This document shows, one piece after another, positions 5,980 to 10,351 of a stretch of 10,351 nucleotides of DNA. Every line of letters starts with the position of its first letter. The stretch's first letter is position 1. The notes beneath the pieces were generated by a model. That model saw nothing but the letters and a program-made list of their open reading frames with translations, did no database searches and had not been told where the DNA came from. A program made the translations under genes and the position numbers. The DNA comes from JANQRA01 sp035550735. GTDB lineage: Bacteria > Actinomycetota > Acidimicrobiia > Spongiisociales > ZC4RG35. Where the stretch lies: NCBI GenBank assembly GCA_035550735.1, contig DASZOM010000044.1, positions 1-10,351 of the forward strand, written 5' to 3'.

Positions 5980-6666
5980 TTACACCCGCACCGAGATCGG
6001 GGGCAGGGGGGCCAGTTCGAAGGTGACGTGGTCACCGGGCTGCACGGGGATCGGGGGGACCACCGAGCCTGCGATCACCACGTCGCCGACACGAAGCCTC
6101 TCCCCCACTGCCAGCAGAAGACCGGCGACGTGACCGAGGATGGAGGCGATGCCGCCGGTCAGGGCCTCGAGTTCTTGAGTGTCCGCCACCACCGACCCGC
6201 TCTTCGTGATCCGGGCGCGCATCCCCGCGACACTCCCCTCGAAGGGCCGCGGAGCACCGAGCACGACCCCGCGATGGAAGATGTTGCCGGCGAGCACCTC
6301 CCCGATGTCCTCCGGTGGGGTGTCGACGTCGGCCAGCTCGATGGCGGGACCGACAGCCGCGATCGCCTCGCCGGCCAGATCCGGGTCGTCGACGTCAATG
6401 CCCAGATAGAGGGCGATCTCGGGCTCGGCGACCGGGTTCACCCAGCCCTCACACGAGACGTGGGCCCCCGAGGTCGTCACCCGCGAGGTGGGGAGGAACC
6501 CGACCAGCGGCCCGGCCAGCCCGAACTTCTCCAACCAGGTAGGCGCCCCGAACCCGAGCTTCCAGCCGACCGTGCCCTCGCCCTGTGCCAGGAGCCGGGC
6601 CCGCTCCTCCAGCATGCGACGCGTCCCGGCAAGCACGACCGGGTCATCCCACCGGGACCCGGTCAC
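5980..6666 (-). CDS. 2-keto-4-pentenoate hydratase-like protein (FAH superfamily, MhpD type)
   Basis: A 228-aa enzyme related to 2-oxopent-4-enoate hydratases and 4-oxalocrotonate decarboxylases of meta-cleavage pathways. These add water to, or decarboxylate, 2-hydroxy-dienoates with a divalent metal. Visible landmarks are GWKLGF (34-39), the PVAEPEIAL segment (78-86) with likely metal ligands E81 and E83, a further acidic site at E110 or D113 in IELADVD, GNIFHRGVVLG (127-137) and LRVGDVVIAGS (191-201). It is slightly shorter than typical members (about 260 aa), mainly at the N-terminus. The GTG start overlaps the stop of the preceding cupin gene (GTGA, 6663-6666). A longer frame to 6723 lies within that cupin and begins with an arginine-rich stretch, so it was rejected. 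It is the last gene of a three-gene unit. Exact substrate unknown. Confidence 0.88.
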   Translation of the reverse strand: MTGSRWDDPVVLAGTRRMLEERARLLAQGEGTVGWKLGFGAPTWLEKFGLAGPLVGFLPTSRVTTSGAHVSCEGWVNPVAEPEIALYLGIDVDDPDLAGEAIAAVGPAIELADVDTPPEDIGEVLAGNIFHRGVVLGAPRPFEGSVAGMRARITKSGSVVADTQELEALTGGIASILGHVAGLLLAVGERLRVGDVVIAGSVVPPIPVQPGDHVTFELAPLPPISVRV

Positions 6667-7058
6667 GTCGTCTCGGCCTCGTACCCGGTGTCCTCCAAGG
6701 CGCCGGCGCCGCTCCAGCCCCACACCAACACGACGTTCTCCTCACCGGTGTTGTCGAAGCCGTGCCAGTGACCACGTGGCGTGAACACCACATCACCCGT
6801 CCTCGCCGGCTCCCGGCCGGTGTCGGTGTAGACCATCCCCGATCCCTGGAGCACGACGAAGAACTCGTCGGCGTCGTGGTGGCGATGACGGTCGTGACGC
6901 GCCCCAGGCGGGAGCACCGTCCAGCCGAGCAGGAAGTCCTCCGACCCGGCGCTGTGCTTGTCCACCAGGAACTGGACCTGCATGTCGACCCAGCCCTCCT
7001 CACGCCGCAGCCCCGGGACCAGGGGGACATCCTCGAGCCTCGTCCGATAGGGCTCCAT
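6663..7058 (-). CDS. Cupin domain protein with complete metal-binding motifs
   Basis: A 131-aa single-domain cupin. Motif 1 is textbook: G52, H58, H60, E65, G72. Motif 2 is also complete: G88, P94, G96, H99, N103. The 3-His/1-Glu set (H58, H60, E65, H99) should bind Fe, Mn, Ni or Zn. Extra histidines (H55, H61) surround the site, making the stretch 55-61 very histidine-rich. The function could be dioxygenase, isomerase, decarboxylase or sensor. The ATG at 7058 shares one base with the stop of the dehydrogenase gene (TGATG). A GTG one codon earlier is an alternative start. The stop overlaps the hydratase-like start (GTGA). This tight coupling on both sides argues for a role in the same pathway as those two enzymes. 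Confidence 0.9.
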   Translation of the reverse strand: MEPYRTRLEDVPLVPGLRREEGWVDMQVQFLVDKHSAGSEDFLLGWTVLPPGARHDRHRHHDADEFFVVLQGSGMVYTDTGREPARTGDVVFTPRGHWHGFDNTGEENVVLVWGWSGAGALEDTGYEAETT

Positions 7059-7939
7059 CACGACATCCCGGCGAGCATGTGATAGACGTCGAAGACGGTC
7101 ACGAAGTCTCGATGGTCGATGCCACGTCCGCGGCATGCGTTGAGCAACTCGTTGGCCACCGCCGCCAGCGGCGCCGGCGAGCCCTGTCGCCGGGCCACCT
7201 CGAGGGCGAGGACCATGTCCTTCTGCTGCAGGGTCACGTCGGCGAGGGGCTTGTCCGGCATGCCGCCTTCGAGGATGAACGGGCCCCGATAGCCCATCAC
7301 CGGCGAGGCGACGACACTCTTCAGCATGGCGTCGACCGCGACCTCACGGGCCACACCGCCCTTCTCCGCCAGGGCCACCGACTCGCAGAACACCACCATC
7401 TCCACGATCAGGGTGAGATTGACCGCCACCTTCATCTGCACCGCGGTTCCCCGGCCCCCGATGTAGCTCACCTTGGAGCCGATGTCGTAGAGGACCGGCT
7501 CCACCCGTTCGAATGCGGCCCGGTCACCGCCCACCATGATGGATGCGCTCCCCTGGGCGAGCGTGATCGGGCTGCCCGAGAGCGGGGCGTCGAGCATGAT
7601 CAGGCCCCGTGACTCGAACTCTGCGCTGATCGAACGGCTGACCTCGGGGTCGATCGTGCTCATGTCGAGATAGACCGCATCGGGGCCGAGACCGGCGATC
7701 ACGCCGTCGTCGCCGAGCGCCACCGAGCGCACCGCGGCGCTGTCGGTGACCACGGAGAACACCACGTCGGAGATCCTGGCCACCTCACGGGGGCTGTCCG
7801 CCCATTTCATCCCGAGCTCGATGAGCGGCTGGGCCTTCGACTCGGTCCGGTTCCATCCGGTCACCTCGTGACCGGCGGCGAGCAGCCGGGGGACGATCCC
7901 CTGACCCATGTCACCTAGACCGATGAAACCGACCCTCAA
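7058..7939 (-). CDS. 3-hydroxyisobutyrate dehydrogenase-like NAD(P)-dependent oxidoreductase
   Basis: A 293-aa member of the beta-hydroxyacid dehydrogenase family (3-hydroxyisobutyrate, tartronate semialdehyde, 2-(hydroxymethyl)glutarate and glyoxylate/succinic semialdehyde reductases). The Rossmann motif GLGDMG covers 7-12. NRTESK (30-35) at the end of the second strand is typical of NADP(H)-preferring members. The substrate-binding loop DAPLSGS is at 117-123. The catalytic lysine K170 and N174 lie in the GTAVQMKVAVN segment, and the late LQQKD motif is at 237-241. The TTG start is chosen because GGAGG (7949-7945) is 5 nt upstream and the product begins directly with the nucleotide-binding strand. 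A GTG one codon earlier would leave only 2 nt. It is the first gene of a minus-strand unit and is divergent from the molybdenum hydroxylase gene. Confidence 0.93.
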   Translation of the reverse strand: MRVGFIGLGDMGQGIVPRLLAAGHEVTGWNRTESKAQPLIELGMKWADSPREVARISDVVFSVVTDSAAVRSVALGDDGVIAGLGPDAVYLDMSTIDPEVSRSISAEFESRGLIMLDAPLSGSPITLAQGSASIMVGGDRAAFERVEPVLYDIGSKVSYIGGRGTAVQMKVAVNLTLIVEMVVFCESVALAEKGGVAREVAVDAMLKSVVASPVMGYRGPFILEGGMPDKPLADVTLQQKDMVLALEVARRQGSPAPLAAVANELLNACRGRGIDHRDFVTVFDVYHMLAGMS

Positions 7940-8016
7940 CACGACCTCCGAAAGGGGCGCGGAACCTAGCCGGATTCGTTGGGCGCTCGCCCCCATTTCC
8001 CTGCCATGATCAACCG
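7940..8016. promoter_or_regulatory. 77-bp divergent intergenic region with candidate promoters both ways
   Basis: On the minus strand TAGGTT (7968-7963) fits a TANNNT -10. It would start RNA near 7956, just before the GGAGG site (7949-7945) of the dehydrogenase gene. On the plus strand CATGAT (8005-8010) could be a -10 that places the first transcribed base at or next to the ATG at 8017. Bases 7981-7992 (GGGCGCTCGCCC) form a short inverted repeat with 5-bp arms, which may be an operator half-pair or simply GC-rich chance. No -35 elements are convincing, so all of this is low confidence. Confidence 0.3.
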
Positions 8017-10317
8017 ATGCTCGGCCGGCCGCTCCGCAGACTCGAGGACCACCGCCTGGTGACCGGAGACGGCACCTATGTGGACGACCGAGCTCCTGCC
8101 GGGCTGCAGCACGCGGTGTTCGTGCGCAGTGTCGAGGCACACGCCCTCATCCGCTCGGTGACGATCGACGGCCCCATCTCCCCCTCGGTGTCGGTTTTCA
8201 CCGCCAAAGACCTCGGCCTCGGGCATCCCATGCCGATGCAACATCCCTCTCCACTCATCGACCAGCCCCTACAGGCCCCGACCCTGGCCCACGACGAGGT
8301 CTGCTATGTCGGCCAGCCGATCGCGGTCGTCGTCGCAGATGAGATCCAAGACGCCATCGACGGCGCAGAGGCCGTCACCGTGGACTACGACCCCCTTCCA
8401 CCGGTGACTGATCACCGCCGGGCGCTCGACGCGGAATCGCCCCTGGCGCACCGGGGTGCGAGCTCCAACCTGATCGCCGTGCTGCGTGCGGCCTACGGAG
8501 ATCCGGAGATGGCGCTGGCTGCCGCCCCCCACCGGCTGTCCCTGGAGGTCGACGGGCACCGGGGAGCGGCGGCATCTCTCGAGGGAAGGGCCGTACTCGC
8601 CTCGTGGGAGGGCACGGACGACCAACTCACGCTTTGGACCTCGAGTCAGGCGCCCCATGCGGTCCGATCGGCCGTGGCCAGCCATCTCGGTCTCTCCCCG
8701 GACTCCGTCCGCGTGATCACACCCGAAGTCGGTGGTGGGTTTGGCCCAAAGGCCGCGGTCTACCCCGAGGAGCTCGTCGTGGCGGCCCTGGCTCGGCACC
8801 TGGGCGCACCGACCAAGTGGACCGAACGGCGACGAGAGCATCTCACGTCCACCCTGCAGCAGAGGGGACAGAGCGGCACAATCGAGGTCGGCTTCGACGA
8901 TCAGGGTCGCCTGCTCGTCCTCCAGGCCCATCTCATCCATGACTGTGGCGCCTACGTTCCCTACGGGATCGTCGTGCCGATGACCACGCTCCGTCTGATG
9001 TCCGGGCCTTATGTGATCCCGTCGTTGCAGGCCACCATCGAGTGTGTCTTCACCAACGCCACCCCCACCGGGGCGATCCGGGGAGCGGGGCGCCCAAACG
9101 CGAACTTCGCGGTGGAGCGGGCAGTGGATGCGGTGGCCCGTGAATTGGGCATCGACCGGGCCGAGATCAGGAGACGCAACCTGGTACCTGAGAACCGGAT
9201 GCCCTATCGGCCGGGCCTCACCGCGTCGGACGGCAGACCGATCGAATACGACAGCGGGGACTACGCAGCCGCCCTCGACGCCGCGCTGGCGGCCTCGGAC
9301 ATAGCCGGGTTCGACGACCGAAGGCGGTCGTCGGAGCGCAACGGCCTGCTTCGCGGCTACGGGGTGGCCTGTTATGTCGAGGACACTGGGGTCGGGCCCT
9401 ACGACGGAGCCCGGGTGGAGGTGCTCAGCAACGGTGAGGTCTTGGTGGAGACGGGCACATCGGCGCAGGGCCAGGGGCATGCCACGGTGTTCGCTCAGAT
9501 CTGCGCGCACCACCTCGGAGTCCCCCCGCATGCGGTGAGAGTGCGGGCCGGCGACACCGGGCGCTACGGCCAGGGAATGGGAACGGTGGCCAGCCGCACC
9601 GGCCAGACCGCTGCCGGAGCGGTCCATCTCGCAGCCGCCGACCTCGCCTGCGAGGTGAAGACCCGAGCCGCGGCGCGGCTCGAGGCGGCCGTCGAGGACA
9701 TCGTCCTCGAGGACGGCGCCGCCAAGGTGGTGGGCCAGCCGGGAAGCGAGATCCCTCTCGCCGATCTCGCCGCGGCGGCACAACCCCGCCTGGGTGGGAT
9801 GGTGACGGCCGACCAGCGGCGGCCAGGCTTGTCGACCGAGCGGGTGTTGCCCTTCGACGGCGCCGCCTTCGCCTACGGCACCCATGTCGCCGAGGTCGAG
9901 ATCGATCCCGAGACCGGTCAGATAGACGTGGTCGCCTACACGGTGGTGCACGACTGCGGCACGATGCTCAACCCGATGATCGTCGACGGCCAGATCGATG
10001 GCGGGGTGGCGCACGGTCTGGGAAATGCCCTGCGCGAGCAGGTGAGGTTCTCAGACCGGGGTCAGCCGCTGACCACCACGTTCATGGACTATCTGCTGAC
10101 GACCGCCCAGGAGATGCCGCCCCTCACCAAGATCCATACCGAGACTCCGGCTCCGCACAATCCCCTCGGTGCCAAGGGGGCCGGTGAGGGAGGGGTCATC
10201 CCCGTCGCCTCGGCGATCGCTTCGGCGGTGGAGCATGCTCTAGGTCACCGAGTCCCCGTCAACCACCATCCGGTGACGCCGGAGTGGGTGTTCTCGGCTC
10301 TGCACGGCCCGGAGTAG
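8017..10317 (+). CDS. Xanthine dehydrogenase family, molybdenum-cofactor-binding large subunit (CoxL-like form II)
   Basis: This complete 766-aa catalytic subunit of a molybdenum hydroxylase belongs to the family that inserts water-derived oxygen into N-heterocycles, aldehydes or similar compounds. The N-terminal hammerhead domain (about 1-130) begins at once with the family motif GRPLRRLEDHRLVTGDG. The cofactor-binding half contains GGGFGPK (239-245), AIRGAGRP (353-360), QGQGH (484-488), HDCGTMLNP (645-653) and GAGEGG (721-726), with the catalytic glutamate E724. The Cys-containing active-site loop of Cu/Mo CO dehydrogenase (CSFR) is replaced by AIRGAGR, so this is not a form I CO dehydrogenase; the usual tyrosine before RGAGR is isoleucine. 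The ATG has no ribosome-binding site and may be leaderless. The FeS (small) and FAD (medium) subunits required by this family are absent, and the window ends 34 nt after the stop. Confidence 0.94.
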   Translation: MLGRPLRRLEDHRLVTGDGTYVDDRAPAGLQHAVFVRSVEAHALIRSVTIDGPISPSVSVFTAKDLGLGHPMPMQHPSPLIDQPLQAPTLAHDEVCYVGQPIAVVVADEIQDAIDGAEAVTVDYDPLPPVTDHRRALDAESPLAHRGASSNLIAVLRAAYGDPEMALAAAPHRLSLEVDGHRGAAASLEGRAVLASWEGTDDQLTLWTSSQAPHAVRSAVASHLGLSPDSVRVITPEVGGGFGPKAAVYPEELVVAALARHLGAPTKWTERRREHLTSTLQQRGQSGTIEVGFDDQGRLLVLQAHLIHDCGAYVPYGIVVPMTTLRLMSGPYVIPSLQATIECVFTNATPTGAIRGAGRPNANFAVERAVDAVARELGIDRAEIRRRNLVPENRMPYRPGLTASDGRPIEYDSGDYAAALDAALAASDIAGFDDRRRSSERNGLLRGYGVACYVEDTGVGPYDGARVEVLSNGEVLVETGTSAQGQGHATVFAQICAHHLGVPPHAVRVRAGDTGRYGQGMGTVASRTGQTAAGAVHLAAADLACEVKTRAAARLEAAVEDIVLEDGAAKVVGQPGSEIPLADLAAAAQPRLGGMVTADQRRPGLSTERVLPFDGAAFAYGTHVAEVEIDPETGQIDVVAYTVVHDCGTMLNPMIVDGQIDGGVAHGLGNALREQVRFSDRGQPLTTTFMDYLLTTAQEMPPLTKIHTETPAPHNPLGAKGAGEGGVIPVASAIASAVEHALGHRVPVNHHPVTPEWVFSALHGPE

Positions 10318-10331
10318 CCCCGACCCACCGC

Positions 10332-10351
10332 CAACCCAGGGTTGGGGGGGG
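10332..10351. repeat. Right copy of the 20-bp terminal inverted repeat
   Basis: CAACCCAGGGTT followed by eight G residues closes the window and is the exact reverse complement of bases 5-24. Only 14 nt separate it from the stop of the molybdenum hydroxylase gene. Running into a homopolymer at the physical end, like the left copy, points to an end-tagging or assembly origin. Confidence 0.9.

Noticed and set aside
7981..7992. GGGCGCTCGCCC hairpin as a terminator
   Set aside because: The arms are 5 bp with a 2-nt gap, no T-run follows, and it lies between two divergent gene starts where no terminator is expected.
8269..10014. Very long open frame on the minus strand opposite the molybdenum hydroxylase
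   Set aside because: It is antisense to an unmistakable, motif-complete gene, shows no recognisable family, and is the kind of open frame expected in GC-rich DNA. The same reasoning removes the long frames opposite the ABC ATPases (60-1445 and 1466-2542, plus strand) and opposite the FAH/oxidoreductase genes (3307-4434, minus strand).
8017..10317. Carbon monoxide dehydrogenase large subunit (form I)
   Set aside because: The diagnostic cysteine loop (CSFR) is absent; the equivalent positions read AIRGAGR.
5..10351. Insertion sequence or composite transposon bounded by the inverted repeats
   Set aside because: No transposase, integrase or target-site duplication can be seen, and the repeats end at the physical ends of the sequence, so flanking DNA cannot be examined.

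Overview
The window is a complete-looking 10.35-kb contig of GC-rich DNA, about two-thirds G+C by eye. It is densely packed with ten full-length protein genes on both strands. Start codons are a mix of ATG, GTG and TTG, stop/start overlaps are 1-4 bp, and there is a luciferase-like oxidoreductase of the F420-dependent branch. Together these suggest an actinobacterium, perhaps of the Acidimicrobiia, although no marker gene settles the taxon. No RNA gene, transposase, integrase, phage gene or CRISPR array was found. Both extremities carry the same 20-bp sequence in inverted orientation (a C/G homopolymer joined to AACCCTGGGTTG), which looks more like a library or assembly product than native biology.

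Layout. (1) Positions 36-2653, minus strand: two coupled ATPase genes of an Opp/Dpp-type peptide/nickel ABC importer (DppD-like, then DppF-like). No permease or binding-protein gene is in view. (2) Positions 2654-2848: a divergent control region with a 16-bp perfect palindrome, a symmetric -10-like element and a possible 15-codon leader ORF whose stop overlaps the start of the first ATPase gene. (3) Positions 2849-5968, plus strand: a fumarylacetoacetate-hydrolase (FAH) family enzyme, a luciferase-like F420-dependent oxidoreductase, a ten-helix EamA/DMT transporter and a small cupin. (4) Positions 5980-7939, minus strand: a tightly coupled three-gene unit, in transcription order a 3-hydroxyisobutyrate-dehydrogenase-like enzyme, a second cupin and a 2-keto-4-pentenoate-hydratase-like enzyme. 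(5) Positions 8017-10317, plus strand and divergent from the last unit: the large molybdenum-cofactor subunit of a xanthine-dehydrogenase-family hydroxylase, without its FeS and FAD subunits in view.

How the genes might work together (inference): the mix resembles a catabolic island for an organic acid or a (hetero)aromatic compound. It pairs a molybdenum hydroxylase with two FAH-fold enzymes (hydrolase/isomerase and hydratase/decarboxylase types), a beta-hydroxyacid dehydrogenase, two cupins, a flavin/F420-type oxidoreductase, an importer and a DMT permease. Each family is well known. The combination is not one I can assign to a named pathway, and the substrate cannot be read from the sequence.
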